From Branchiostoma floridae (lineage: Eukaryota; Chordata; Leptocardii; Amphioxiformes; Branchiostomatidae): a stretch of 64,000 nucleotides of DNA. Shown piece by piece: positions 10,175-21,527 of the stretch. The position numbers and the translations under genes are program-made. Each line of letters starts with the position of its first letter. The stretch's first letter is position 1. The stretch lies in contig NC_049984.1 in NCBI RefSeq assembly GCF_000003815.2, positions 26,829,863 to 26,893,862 of the forward strand. The letters run 5' to 3'. Below the pieces are notes generated by a model that saw nothing but the letters and a program-made list of their open reading frames with translations, was not told where the DNA came from and did no database searches.

Positions 10175-10651
10175 TCAACTGTAGAACTCGATGTTATCTT
10201 GAGTTTCGTCGGCGAAAACACTCCGGCGAGTAGACGATCGACGTCCCAGTCGACAATCAAGCACAGCCGCCGAACGTTGGGGGGGTCGCTCGGTACCGCG
10301 ATATGACACCGTCTTACGGTTATTTCCAGGCAGGATACTTTCGAAAGTCGAATTGGCAAGTCTGTAGTATCCACACAATACAAGAGTACCTCTGGGTCGT
10401 TCTCTCAAATTTTCGACAGGTACATCAAAACGCTGAATAGACACACCGGAAAAGAGCTCAAAAATGTCCTCGTCGAAGCAAAGGAAGGGCACCCCCTGAA
10501 ACCGGAGGATGGCTTCATCCTCGTTGCCCCGAATGCTGCGGCTCAGTTTCCACATCGAAGACGGTATAACTGCAAAGCCAACATAACAACTAGAAAGGCC
10601 GACATTTGCTTGGGTGCAAATACAGCATATTTCAGCCATACCCATTCCCAC
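10175..10651 (-). CDS. Candidate first exon of an unrecognised gene
   Basis: A minus-strand frame of up to 158 codons begins with several in-frame Met codons; the most natural start is the Met of MAEICCICTQANVGLSS. It continues through FQGVPFLCFDEDIFELFSGV and FDVPVENLRERPRGTLVLC. The region is visibly richer in CpG than its surroundings, and a GTAAGG donor lies just before the end of the frame. These points fit a first coding exon with a CpG-rich promoter on the high-coordinate side. No domain is recognised, and the last third is basic and less convincing. Confidence 0.4.
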   Translation of the reverse strand: MGMGMAEICCICTQANVGLSSCYVGFAVIPSSMWKLSRSIRGNEDEAILRFQGVPFLCFDEDIFELFSGVSIQRFDVPVENLRERPRGTLVLCGYYRLANSTFESILPGNNRKTVSYRGTERPPQRSAAVLDCRLGRRSSTRRSVFADETQDNIEFYS

Positions 10652-10672
10652 GCAACATTGGACTGTTCCAAG

Positions 10673-12019
10673 TCACCCCTGCGCAAAAATGCAATATTTA
10701 ATGTAAGTTATCCCCAAAAGAGAACTAATATTGTGAATTGATTCCATGTCAAAACAGAGCTTGCCCAATATGCCCCGGGCCCATATGGAAGAATATAATC
10801 TTCCACAGGAGCGCCTATGCATAACTGATTGGTTTTTAGAATTGCGGCAGCTCCTATTTTTCCGAGAGTGAAAAAAAAACGCATCTTCCATTCAGAAGAT
10901 TTTCGTCATGGAATTACATGACGCCATTCACAATTTTCCACTCCGATAACTAGGTCTAAGTACCGTCATAATCTCCCTGTGATGTGGGTGCATTTATTAT
11001 TGCAGTGAACTTTTTTTTAAAGCAAGTAGGGCATACGTTTTAATAATTGTCAGGTGCAGGTACTGTGTAGTAGGAGTGTTGTTGTTTTTTTCAAGCTAAA
11101 AACTTCAATCTTCTTCTTGTTTTGTATGAGCCATTACATAAACGGAGACGTCTCGAAATTTTACAAGAATTTTACCACCCTGTCGCTTCATTTCTTTTCT
11201 GAAAAATCCCAGGACGAACAAGTTAACTTGATTTGGCTTTATCTATATATTTCATTTTCCTTCGAATTCTTTGTTAAGTATATGCCCCTGCATACCACTG
11301 TTAAATTGTTTTACTTTGTATGCAATCAGCCATCGGACGTAATCTTGTCTGAGTGTTATGATTTCCTGCTCGTAGCGTGCGAGACCTGGAGGATAGGTGT
11401 TTCTACTTTGTTCGGGGGTTTCTTTTCGGAGGTCAGTGGTGATACTCTGGTATTGAGAGTGTTTTATTGGGCTCAAACTCTGGCAGTTTAAAGTTACTTA
11501 CAATTTGAATGTACAAAGTTTACGTCAAAAAAGAACAACAACAACACTAGAAGTACCTACATTTGTTCGGGGAAAATTACATGCATTCACGCCACTGTCA
11601 AACTTACGTATCAAAACTAAACGCAAGCCGTCCAATTTTCCCTGTCCAAATCTGCCGAAAATGATTGATAGTGCCATGCGGAATGTTGGTAAATTCATCG
11701 ACACTAACGTTCAATGCACGCGTACCGTCCGCTACCGCTCAAATGACCCTGTCTGAACTCCAAATCCTCGCAAACTACAATTTCAAACCCGGCAAAGGGG
11801 ACCATATGGCCACTGTAAGGCTGTAATATGCATCTGTTTGTGTATATACGGGATTGCAAGGCCCCGCTTATGAATATTAACTAGCATTCGCCTTTCTCGT
11901 CGCTGATTGGCTGGCGTCCATAAAGTAATTATCTCTCGCTCTCCCCAGACCGCTGGCACCTGGCACGTGTGGGCTCTGGGGTCACTGGAGTTCACGGCAG
12001 GAAGCCGAAAGAAAACCAA
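10673..12019. other. No supported gene
   Basis: Open frames on both strands overlap and show no recognisable motif. A few AATAAA-like signals and AT-rich tracts are present. Confidence 0.4.
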
Positions 12020-12420
12020 TTTCCCCTCAGAAAAGCGCTGAATTAAGCATTTTAAAGTAGTTTATGCCCAAAATTTTACTTGGATCATTTTACCAACTAT
12101 CTAATGCCTATCTACACCAAATTTAAGGTCATTCCATTGTAATTCAAGGGAACAGGGGGCCACAATATACCGTTTTGGTCAAAACATGACCTTTAAACTT
12201 CAATAAAATCATTTTAGAGGCAGATATGAAAAAAATGAGAAAACAGCACCTCGGTATTGACCCACTCTACCCTTGTGCCAAATTTCAGGTCGTTCGGTCA
12301 CGGAACGACGGAGATGAATCGCTTTGAAGATTTGACAGGAGAAAGAAAGAAAGAAAGAAAGAAAGAAACATTACGAATACAATATATTTCACCATACCAT
12401 ATATGGTATGGCTGAAATAT
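12020..12420. repeat. Repeat-like block ending in (GAAA)n and a 37-nt palindrome
   Basis: The block contains phrases such as CCAAATTTCAGGTCGTTCGG that I associate with the 3' region of invertebrate interspersed repeats. It ends with a (GAAA) tract at 12341-12368 and then a near-perfect palindrome at 12384-12420 centred on CCATACCATATATGGTATGG. A microsatellite tail is typical of retroposed elements. The exact family is unknown. Confidence 0.5.
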
Positions 12421-12755
12421 AAATATCATCTTGAAAATGGAGGTACATTCTTCAGTTGGTGGTGTTTGCTTGTCTTGGGATCGTATTTTGTGCGCTTGAA
12501 AGACCTGCTCATATCACAACACAAAGCCCTCTGATTGCTTACCTCTGACTTCCGGAGACGTCGTCTGGAGACGCTCGATGTGCTGGCTACTCCAGTGATC
12601 TGATATTTATTAATCTCTTTGCAAACTAGAAAGTTTGTCTAAACTCCGTATGTAAGACAGCGGGACAACGATCGTGTTCAGAGGAAACTTTCCGGCGTCA
12701 CAGTATTAGTAAGCTTCTCCTGCTCACTTCTCATGCCTTCCATCTTTCCTTCTAC

Positions 12756-13013
12756 TTACTCTGGCGTCTTCCACAGGCCTCCAATCTGAAATACTTTGTC
12801 AAGGTTACTATCATCTCCCTTGCCCATGTCTTTTTTTATTGTTCCTTTCAGCAAGGTCTGCAGACGTTGCTCCCTGATTTTTTTTCTTTTTTTTGTCTTT
12901 AAACTGTACACTGGCTGCATGTTGATTGTTAAACCACATGTTCTTTGGACATGCAGTTTTCTTTTCGTGCCCCGGCAGGCTGAAGTGCACTTGTTGGCAA
13001 AGATCCTGCGCAT
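12756..13013 (-). CDS. Possible exon, Lys/Arg-rich, unrecognised
   Basis: An 85-codon frame contains a cysteine-bearing start (FANKCTSACRGTKRKLHVQ) and a basic middle (SLKTKKRKKIREQRLQTLLK). It lies below the fragment at 13627-13893 on the same strand, and the two could belong to one decayed gene. No domain is recognised. Confidence 0.25.
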   Translation of the reverse strand: MRRIFANKCTSACRGTKRKLHVQRTCGLTINMQPVYSLKTKKRKKIREQRLQTLLKGTIKKDMGKGDDSNLDKVFQIGGLWKTPE

Positions 13014-13626
13014 CTGTGTAAGTCAGGGTACATCAGTCCACTCAGTCTTACTTCCCATCTTCAGCACAAAAGCTCTTAATACGTACATTGAAACATTATT
13101 TCTTCGTATGTAAATCATTATTTCACATTTTGCAACCTATCCAAGTACTTTTGACAATGCTTCGTTTATTGGATGAGTGATTGAGAGACTGTTACCCGTG
13201 TTTCCAACCGGGTCCTGGGTCCTGGTTGTGTTAGTAGACCCATCTACAGAGACCAAGTTCTCAGTGGTGGAACTGGCATTGGCGGCGACACTGGCATCAT
13301 TACTGTTCTGCGGTGGCCCGTCCTGGCCATGATCGTCTGCTCATCATACCCCACAGCCCACATGTGAGTGGCGCACGTTTCTTTGCCACTATGATTTGTT
13401 ATGCGTTGCCCTTCCATGGATTGATCCTCAATTCAAAATGTATAATTATAATCTTAGATAAGCCATAGGAGTGCATTAAAATAGCCTTAAATGAAGCATG
13501 CATTTGAAATTTTCTAAATATAGAGGTATGAAACGAAAGGTTCAATTTATAACCTTGTCAATCTCAAACTTGATTCATAGCAAAAATGAATGCCAATTTT
13601 TTTCATGTGCAGTGAAAATTTATGAC

Positions 13627-13893
13627 TCAGAATTTGTCAACAATAGAACAAACATTTATTACATCAAATACTTGGAGTGGAGTGGTCTTGGCAGACATTG
13701 TATCCACAGAAAGTACAGCACTATCGGATCTTACGATCAGCCTCCCTCGAGTAGCCGTGGTATAGATAGTATGGCAAATATGGTGGTGGACTCTTTTCCT
13801 GGCGTCAGCTTTGTTCTGTTTCCAGTAGTCAAGACAGAGCCAATCGTCTTCCACCCACTCAGCAGCCTGATTGCTGATCCACATCGATTGCAT
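13627..13893 (-). pseudogene. Fragment of the multi-copy family also seen at 48.5 kb
   Basis: The frame contains WKQNKADARKRVHHHICHTI followed by TATRGRLIV. A closely similar stretch (KQNKSDARKIVQHHICHII) is encoded on the minus strand near 48500-48610, in the gene that ends in a PHD finger. The nucleotide match covers roughly 13770-13840 against 48525-48600. This marks a repeated coding family, probably element-derived, of which only this internal piece is present here. Confidence 0.5.
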
Positions 13894-14129
13894 AATTTTC
13901 CATGCGTAAGAAGGCTTATAACAGACCCACTAAGGGAAAAAGAAAGTATTTAAATACTTTCATATATTTAATAAGGTGCTACACATGTATAAAGCAATAG
14001 AAATTTTGTCAACATTTAAACCAGCCTTCAGTATGCTAATTTCATATCTTATACAGCTGTGAGTCACCAATATAATGTATTGTTAATTATGTCAGTGACA
14101 TGGGCCACATGATTATGTAAGATTGTAAA

Positions 14130-14345
14130 AGCGTTAATGAATGAATGAATGAAGACCTTTAATGGTCATCAATAAACACTAATATGGGTCATTAAGCCCA
14201 GCCGGCTAGAGAGCTTGTGTAAACACAGGTTACTAATTATCTACCTCGACTTAAGCGCGTTCATTACACCCTTTGTTATTAAAAACTGTTGTTTTACCAA
14301 CCCTGCTGACCCAGGATTTATCCTCCCATCCCCTTCCCATGTAGC
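14130..14345 (-). repeat. Probable LINE 3' end with (TTCA)n tail
   Basis: Read on the minus strand, the block ends with ACCATTAAAGGTCTTCATTC and a short TTCA tract (14136-14155), a common layout for CR1/L2-type LINE 3' ends. A diverged partner with the same phrases (ATTATCT...TTCATTA..ACCCTTTGT) lies at about 34850-34960. Confidence 0.45.
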
Positions 14346-15540
14346 TTGTATAATGATTGTTCAGCGAGTGAAACCAAACCTTTGGCCGATCACGTCAGTT
14401 TGCTACTGTCATTGATCTTGGAAGCTGTGTAATGTGGTTTATGCATGTCGCCAAATTCGGTAACAAACATTACCACCACGATTACGCTGGTTACCACGGT
14501 TATATTATCAACGTTAAGGCTAGAAATGGCCGTTTTTGTGACACTTAACAGTTTTTCTGGCTTCCTAAAGTAACAAGAAAAGGTCATTGACTGCCATTAC
14601 AGTATTTTATATACATCATTGTATTCCATCTTCCTTCACAAAATGTTGTACAGAAATGACTGTAACAAACTTTACGATTGTTGAATGCTTTCTAAGCTTT
14701 TAATAATGGTTTATTCAGAAGTCACAGTTGCCACATTGCAGCCAATGGCTGAATTGCGTGGGAAACTTTCCAATTCATATAACATTACACAAGTTAAAAA
14801 TGTCAGGAGCTCTAAATACACTGGGGAAATACACTGGTCTCAATACACTGGTTACAATCAACAACGTTTACATGAAACAAGACCATTACAGGCCATACAG
14901 TTTCGGGGCGGGGCATTTCCTGGTGTAAAAATGCTGCCTGCTTTTTACATGTCCCTAAGGATGTCTACTTATATCTCAATGATGTAGCCAAAAATGTTAA
15001 TCATTTGAAGAAAAATAGGTTAAGTTTACTGTTGTAACAAACGTTACCGGTTATCTGCCCTGTAATACATAACCAATGGGTAAGAAAATAATAACTTACC
15101 ATTTTTTGGCTATGGTTAAAAAAGGGATTTTCCTAAACAAACAGGTTGGTTTCACTGAAAAATAAGCAGATTTATTTTTCGAAAAAAAATTGTCATTTTT
15201 TACATTTCAATGAGAACGAGTGGAGAGTGTTAAGTATTTCCTGATAGATATCTGATTATGAATGCATTTAGCCCTTGTTGGGCATAGATATCATTGTGCA
15301 ATAAAGATTATTGTCATTAAATGCAGATGGATTTAGTGCATTTTACAAGCACACATTGCGTAATTCACCACAAGTGGAATTCTGAAAAAAGTAGGCTGAT
15401 TATGAATTTATTGATACACAATCTAAATAATATTGGAAAGTAACAGCTTCTTCTCGAGTTTACCATCCCTTTAATCGATGGCATGACAACAAGACTGCTA
15501 ATTTAACCATAATGGAGAAAAATCAGATGATATTTGATAT
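14346..15540. other. No supported gene
   Basis: AT-rich sequence with several ACGTTACC-like repeats near 14470-14510 and 15040. No coding region can be supported. Confidence 0.45.
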
Positions 15541-15559
15541 GTGGCTTATGTATACTTAC

Positions 15560-15984
15560 AGCCATCAGATGTTGCATCAGCTTGATTGGTTGGTAGACCT
15601 GATAATGATAGAATTAAAAAATATTGTGAATGAAGTCATTCTATTATAATCTTTGTGGGAAATATCCTGTACTTGCTAACAAATGTACCCAACTCTAGTA
15701 CTTAATATTACTTACATCTCATTATGTCATCCTGTTGTTCTGTTGTGAAACTGTCCCAATTGAAAGCGGTGAAGCGCTTTTTGATCTTCTTTCCAATTCC
15801 AGACCTCGGTTTCACTTTGCGTGATGTGGATGTTGACAGGCCTTGGTCGCTGGCTTTCAGGTGCTCCCGGATAGTGGCATCAGAGACATCAGGCACGGCA
15901 ACAGCAAGGGCCTCATTTGTCACCAGTAAGCTGTTACACCCAAGGTTTGCCCCAGCTTTTGGTGAGTTGTTTTCCCTCGTTTGA
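15560..15984 (-). CDS. Two consecutive candidate exons of one spliced gene
   Basis: Exon A (15984-15716, 269 bases) follows an ACAG acceptor and ends at GAGAT|GTAAGT. It encodes a continuous frame through VTNEALAVAVPDVSDATIRE, a basic stretch (SRKVKPRSGIGKKIKKR) and NWDSFTTEQQDDIM. Exon B (15598-15560, 39 bases) lies between TTATCAG and a GTAAGT donor. Joining the donor of A to the acceptor of B keeps the frame open through exon B. Phase agreement across two independent splice pairs is good evidence for real splicing. I do not recognise the protein; the short acidic/basic exons could be from a host gene or from a spliced element. Confidence 0.5.
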
Positions 15985-16063
15985 CTGTAAACTGCAGTTC
16001 CTTTAAGGTAATAAGGAAGGGCATCAAATGAGTACCACAGAGATTGTTATACTACCACTAGGT

Positions 16064-16172
16064 TATACCACTACCACATAACAAGCCGACGGAAGTACGT
16101 TTCGAACGCTTTCGTCCTCCCGCAACCATTCCTCTGCCTCGTCGACCTGAACAAACGTATTCACTTTGTAAT
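16064..16172 (-). pseudogene. Coding scrap shared with 28.1-28.2 kb
   Basis: Next to the assembly gap, a minus-strand frame reads VDEAEEWLREDESVRNVLPS and ACYVV. A very similar DNA stretch at about 28160-28192 encodes the same SVRNVLPSAC string in one frame. The repeat shows that both sites carry pieces of one dispersed family. The real reading frame of that family is not certain. Confidence 0.4.
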
Positions 16173-16309
16173 NNNNNNNNNNNNNNNNNNNNNNNNNNNN
16201 NNNNNNNNNNNNNNNNNNNNNNNNNNNNNNNNNNNNNNNNNNNNNNNNNNNNNNNNNNNNNNNNNNNNNNNNNNNNNNNNNNNNNNNNNNNNNNNNNNNN
16301 NNNNNNNNN
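16173..16309. other. Assembly gap (137 N)
   Basis: A run of N that interrupts the scrap at 16064-16172. Confidence 0.99.
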
Positions 16310-16747
16310 ATAGGCCAAGCACTAGATCTAAATCTTATGGACATGATACATGACCAGTAATTGAAGATTTTACAATATTACCACCAGGTAAACATTTATT
16401 ACACCAGAAAGTTTCCAGGTCAGTTAATTAGCCAAGGTGGGCAAAACCTGTCTTAACAATACTGAGTGTATGCAGTTAATGTTTGAGATTAGCCTTAGAA
16501 ATTGATAATACGATTGATTAAAATCCTCGTCTTGAAGAATAAAATGAAACAACCCTTTTAAAACTTATGCTATGATTACTATTTTGTGGAAGTAATTAAA
16601 AATTTCCATAATACACAAGGTTTGCTTTTGGAAAACTTTGCAATGACCAGGTTTGGTGCATTTTCAATACAATTCAAGAAACAAAATCAAGAATATTGTA
16701 CATTTCCTGGTGTACAGAACTATCGGTATTTTCAAACTAAAACTTAC

Positions 16748-16981
16748 CTCGCGTGGGAACAAGGGAAGGGGCCCACCCTTCCTGTCATGACTGTTAAACA
16801 GCAGGGATGCTGCTGGCCATCTTGTCAAGGATAAATTTGAATGCGTTGAGTTGATCACCTGATTCTCCAATTGGTACCTCTGGTACCCCAAGTGTCTCTG
16901 GTACCCCAAGTGTCTCAGTTCGTCATTTAGCCGTACAAGCTTGGAACCCAACAACCTTCTTACCATCTCTACTTGTGCCAT
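16748..16981 (-). CDS. Candidate exon (78 codons) with GTAAGT donor
   Basis: From ATG 16981-16979 the frame runs 78 codons to a consensus donor, CGCGAG|GTAAGT (phase 0). It encodes MAQVEMVRRLLGSKLVRLND, an exact six-residue duplication (HLGYQR twice, from an 18-bp tandem repeat at about 16881-16916) and a C-terminal GGPLPLFPRE. It may be in the same gene as the acidic exon at 17155-17337 or the exons at 15.6-16.0 kb. No domain is recognised. Confidence 0.4.
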
Positions 16982-17154
16982 CGCAGTGTTGCTATACTAG
17001 CTTCATCAGGTGTTTGGTGGCTTGTATGGTAGCCACAAGGTTCGCTTCTTGTCGTATGAGCTGGGGAAATGTCTCCCCAGGAAATCACCATCAGCCAGAA
17101 CAATTTTGAATCATTGCAACGGATTCTATTTTATCACGTACTAATTCCCAGTTG

Positions 17155-17337
17155 TCAATGGCTGAAATTGTAGCGTTCACGGGAACGCTGGCGCTTCAAC
17201 TCGTTGTTGGTCGCAGCAAACGGGGTGTCTTCTTCTTTCTCCTCCCTACCCGAGGGCACATCCTCCATCTGCTCACCCGCCTCGACGTGCTCAGCTTCGG
17301 ACCTCAACAACGCCTCCACCGACTCTTCCACTTCCAT
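17155..17337 (-). CDS. Candidate acidic exon, unrecognised
   Basis: Sixty codons, strongly acidic at the start (MEVEESVEALLRSEAEHVEA) and basic at the end (NNELKRQRSRERYNF). A neighbouring frame just above (17350-17430) contains MAEMGDSLIDINIPLPQAAG, so a frame change or exon junction near 17340 is likely. Confidence 0.35.
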   Translation of the reverse strand: MEVEESVEALLRSEAEHVEAGEQMEDVPSGREEKEEDTPFAATNNELKRQRSRERYNFSH

Positions 17338-17479
17338 ATCGGTGGCGACGAGCTACCCGCAGCCTGGGGGAGAGGGATGTTAATATCGATGAGACTGTCC
17401 CCCATCTCGGCCATCAGGTGCTACCAGGCCATTTCGCTTGGAACGTCACCTACGAATTTGAACCAAACTAGACTTTAAG

Positions 17480-18890
17480 AGGTTCTGTCGGCTTTCCCCC
17501 GACTCTTTGTCCCAGTTGACCTAAGATGAAGATGGATAGATAATAGACTGCGACTCATGTTGACTATTGTTATGACAAATATGATATGTATTTACCTCCG
17601 TATAGATATATACTATTGTGATTATGTTCTGAATTAGTCATGTAACAAGTAGCTGCATGTACATATACATGGATACTGAAAGTGTATACTGTATTGAATA
17701 TGTTATGTCTAGCAATATGCCAATTTTATACCAGTATATCCCAGGAAACAAGGATCTCCTCCTCTTTGATGACAGAGCAGACTGTGTGTTTTTTTAGAAC
17801 ATAAACATACTTTAATGACAAATGTGTTGTTCTGTGTATATACTAACGTTAATGACCTACCCACAGTAGTAAAACGCTGATATTGTGCTGTACTCTAATG
17901 TCCCAAATAAACACACTTTATTCTTAAGGTGTGCTCTGCTCACTGGAGCCTAAATGTTGTTTTCTGATCAGCGTGCTTTAGTTGATGATGTAAACAGAGT
18001 AAGTCTACAGTATGCAGAATGCTACAGGAACTTCAGTGGTCCACTCTACACGAGAGGCGAACAAGCTCTAGACTGATTGTGTTCTGTAAGTTCTGCAATT
18101 TTACAATCTACGCACTGTTTTCTGTAACTCTTTGGTTGTTCCCTGTGTGTCTTTTACTGGTACCGTTTTTTTGCAGGTTTTGTAGAGATGACTTTCACCT
18201 TGATATTAATGACCTGACCAGGTGTGAGATGATCAATGTCTTTCAGGGTGTGAAGGGCACTTCAACTCTTTTTGATGGAAAGGGAAGTTGTTCTTTGTCA
18301 ATGATGGTTGCCTTATTGATGACTTTGTCTGTTTGTGAAAAAACTACCTTGCGAGTAGCGTGTTATCTTACAGCTGAGGACTGCAGCAGTCACTACTGAA
18401 AGAAAAAGAAAGAAAATGTTAGACATCTGATGCCAACTGAATATATTCAATATTTCAAAATTGGCCTGAATTGATTGGAGCAAGGAGGTTAAAAATACAG
18501 AGGGGGAAGCTACTTGATTAGAGGTGCAAATTTCCACAATGATACACTATCATGCTGATTAATGTGTGTTGCTTACTTCCAAACAGGCTAATCTGGTGAA
18601 ATGAAACGGAGTCAAACTTGCGTCACAAACCCTGATCCCAACTGTAACACAAATGTTTTGCAATCTATCTCAAAGCATACCTACCCCCGGTACTTCTTGG
18701 CAGGCAGTGTCATTTTTTTTTAAAAATCCACCCTATGTTATGATTAATATTTTTCTAAAAAGTAATACTAGCTACATCCAGCGCTCATGTTCTTGATCTA
18801 CAGCCCTGAGGCTAAAAATAAATAAAAAATGAGAACTATATGTCAACACAATTTGTATAAATTCCTCTACTATATTGGAATAAAAGGACA
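17480..18890. other. No supported gene
   Basis: AT-rich, with open frames that overlap on both strands. A Phe/Leu-rich plus-strand frame at 18019-18399 shows no motif and is likely chance. Confidence 0.4.
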
Positions 18891-18898
18891 TTAAAGAG

Positions 18899-19023
18899 TG
18901 CGGCCTCACTGACTGGACCCGCTGGACAGAGCCGCTTGGAGGCGCTGTGTGAGGACTGGCCGACTGCTGCCAACCCCTGCGTCAGGGAACCCCGCAGACT
19001 GGATACTACTACAACTACTACTA
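18899..19023 (+). pseudogene. Coding-like tail followed by ACT repeats
   Basis: A plus-strand frame reads SLTGPAGQSRLEALCEDWPT and CVREPRRLD, then runs into repeated ACT codons (Thr). A coding end that runs into a trinucleotide tail suggests the 3' end of a retroposed element, but I cannot name it. Confidence 0.3.
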
Positions 19024-19377
19024 CATATACACATCTATATTATATATAACCAGCATAGCAGTATAACTTACAATTCCTTAAATATAAATAGATGCTTTCA
19101 GCAGTTCAGTAGTGGTTTGATAAATTACTGTACACATGGGGAAAAGAAGTTGCAACCTGTCTGAATGGATCTACTTTACTAAACTAAAGGAAGAAAGGAA
19201 TGATCCAGAAGGGATCTGGGAGAACTTAAGTGCATGAAGAAACAACAATACGCCCCCCCTCCCCCAGTAATTTGTTTACAAAACACAGAGGTCATTCCCC
19301 TGGTCAGCGAGAGACTGTGTAAACAACAGGCTAAAATAATTTATGACGCAAGTTTCGCCAATTATATACCCAGACTG

Positions 19378-19563
19378 AGAGCATTTGTACCGGCCCGCGC
19401 GCGCCCCGAGCTTTCCCCGGTCTTACCCTCCCGTTGGCCTCGACAAACTACCCCGCCCCACTTCGCTAGTCCGGCTAGCGGAGAGAGAGGCAGGGTAGAT
19501 TTTCGGGCCAGCGGGAGGGTAGGCCCGGGGAAAGCTCGGAGCGCGGGTCGGTACAACTGCTCT
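19378..19563. mobile_element. GC-rich foldback element or MITE (186 bp)
   Basis: The two ends are long imperfect inverted repeats of about 50-58 bases. The left arm starts AGAGCATTTGTACCGGCCCG, and the right arm read backwards starts AGAGCAGTTGTACCGACCCG. Both continue through CGAGCTTTCCCCGG and ACCCTCCCG. Only about 70 bases separate the arms. No coding capacity is present. I see no obvious target-site duplication, so the superfamily is open. Confidence 0.65.
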
Positions 19564-19569
19564 GGATGC

Positions 19570-21010
19570 CAGGGTTTATATGCACTGACTATGATTTGTA
19601 CGGTAACTCGAACGAAGGAGGTTCGTACGAGTTATTTTTGTAATACCACCGATGTCCAGGGTACATAATTCTCGATCTACATTTACCTGAAGACACATAC
19701 AGATGGACTAGTGTTACCTATACGCAACTATAAGGCACGTAAGATTAAATATTTATGTCCTACCTCACAGCGTTAGTTCCAAAATGGTGGACTAAACTGG
19801 AGTGAATGGCATTCTGTTGCCTTCTGTAGTGGTCACCAAACGCGAATAACCAATTAAAATAGCGCCAAATGAAATAGATAAGCTTAAAATCCCTTAATAT
19901 CATTGAATAGAAATAATAGCCTAAGATTAGATTACATTATGAAATATATTAGAAATCTACCTATGCAAGTCTAATGTGTCTTCAGCTTTTTCCATTAGAA
20001 AATTCACATTTCCGTAGCGGCTACATGCGGTTGCATATGTCTCGTACAAATCAGGCTGAACAACAAACGTGAAGGTCTTGCCATATAAGGCAATGGTTGA
20101 ACAACAAACATGGAAGGTCTTCATGCTGTGCGACACAGTGTTGAACCAAGTGTTGAACCAAGTACCATTGAGGCATTCATGCATGCATCGATGCATTGAA
20201 GCAACATTGAAGCACTGAAGGTAAAACTCAACACATGGCGTTTCGTCGCCAGAGAAACGCAAAAAAAACACTTCTTCCACATGAATGTAGTAACGAAGTA
20301 ACCCATCTTAGCAGATTCACCTGACCCCCTTGTCATGCAAATAGCTGCTTCCTATGTAAGTATTTGCATTATCCGTTACATTTTATGACTGACGTCCTCT
20401 CACTGAAGGCGAAAGAAAAGGTTGATGAAACCTTTTCCTTGGCACTGTCTAAGCTCATACCCGACCTCTCCTGTAAACAAATATGTTGCGGCTACCTAAA
20501 CTGTCATCTGTCATGAAAACTGATATACCCTACGCTTAATGCTGACGACTAAGCAGTATGTTTACCCTCGCTTGATCAATGTGCCGTGACCATTAGTCGT
20601 AAGTTGTTTGTAAACACGGAGGCAAAAATTAAATTTTCCCCTTCTTATTTTCATAAACAAACGCTACTCCCACGACCTGTTCCAGTGTTTACCCCCCAAG
20701 CACTGAAACCGTAGATAATGATTACAAAAATTCTCGCGACCATCCTCATTGTCGTCTCAATTGCATATCTATCTCCCCATCGAAGTATGTAAAACATGTA
20801 AAGAAATGTAACTGTTACGGTCAGGCTAGATTGCCCAGTTACTGCCCCTAACAAACCTCCCCCCTAATGCCAGGCACGACTCAAGAGAAACGATGCCAGT
20901 TAGAAGTTTTATTCTTGTCTCTTTGAAAAACAAAAACTGATCTTGCCCATTCAATAGCCATAAGCTCTTATATTGATCCTTACAGAATTGACACATCAGG
21001 TTGAGAAAAC
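19570..21010. other. No supported gene; small duplications at 20056-20155
   Basis: A GTTGAACAACAAAC..GAAGGTCTT unit occurs twice (about 20056 and 20096), and the 12-mer GTTGAACCAAGT is tandemly doubled at about 20140-20163. A minus-strand frame (19957-20280) is open across these but is built partly from the repeats and shows no known domain. Confidence 0.4.
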
Positions 21011-21017
21011 GTGACTC

Positions 21018-21500
21018 TTAGACACGCAGGTCCATGCGCACTACAAACGTTTACGACTCAATTTACTCAATTATCGGCTGAGAAGCTACGATCACAGAAA
21101 ACAACAAAAGAATCATAGCGCGCTACGGGTGTCAAACACTGGGGCAGGATCTGAATATGGCATCACATCACCCTGACACTTCAGTCCTTATGCACAAACT
21201 TCTATCCTTCTAGGTTACATTTGCCTTCTTCTGATCCTATGTATATAGCTATCGTCTGATATCGCTCACTAGATAATTGTCTCGTCAAAATAACAAACGG
21301 AACGGGCACGCAGGCCCATGCGCACTACACACGCTTATGGCTCAACTATACTCAATTATCGGCTGAGAATCAAACTAGAAACGAAAACAACAAAAACGAA
21401 TTATAGTGCGCTACAGCTGTCCAACACCGGGACAAGAGCCCTGACACTTAAATCGTTATATACGCACATCTGTATTTCCCTCGGTTACTGGCTTCCCAAC
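21018..21500. repeat. Tandem duplication, period about 289 bp
   Basis: A block starting CACGCAGGTCCATGCGCACT (21018) recurs at 21307 (CACGCAGGCCCATGCGCACT). Both contain ACTCAATTATCGGCTGAGAA and are followed by related downstream sequence (CCTGACACTT). Similarity is roughly three quarters over 130 bp. The pair lies directly downstream, in the minus sense, of a gag-like fragment and may be element terminal sequence. Confidence 0.6.
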
Positions 21501-21527
21501 TTCACGAGAAGATTTTTTTTATCTTCC

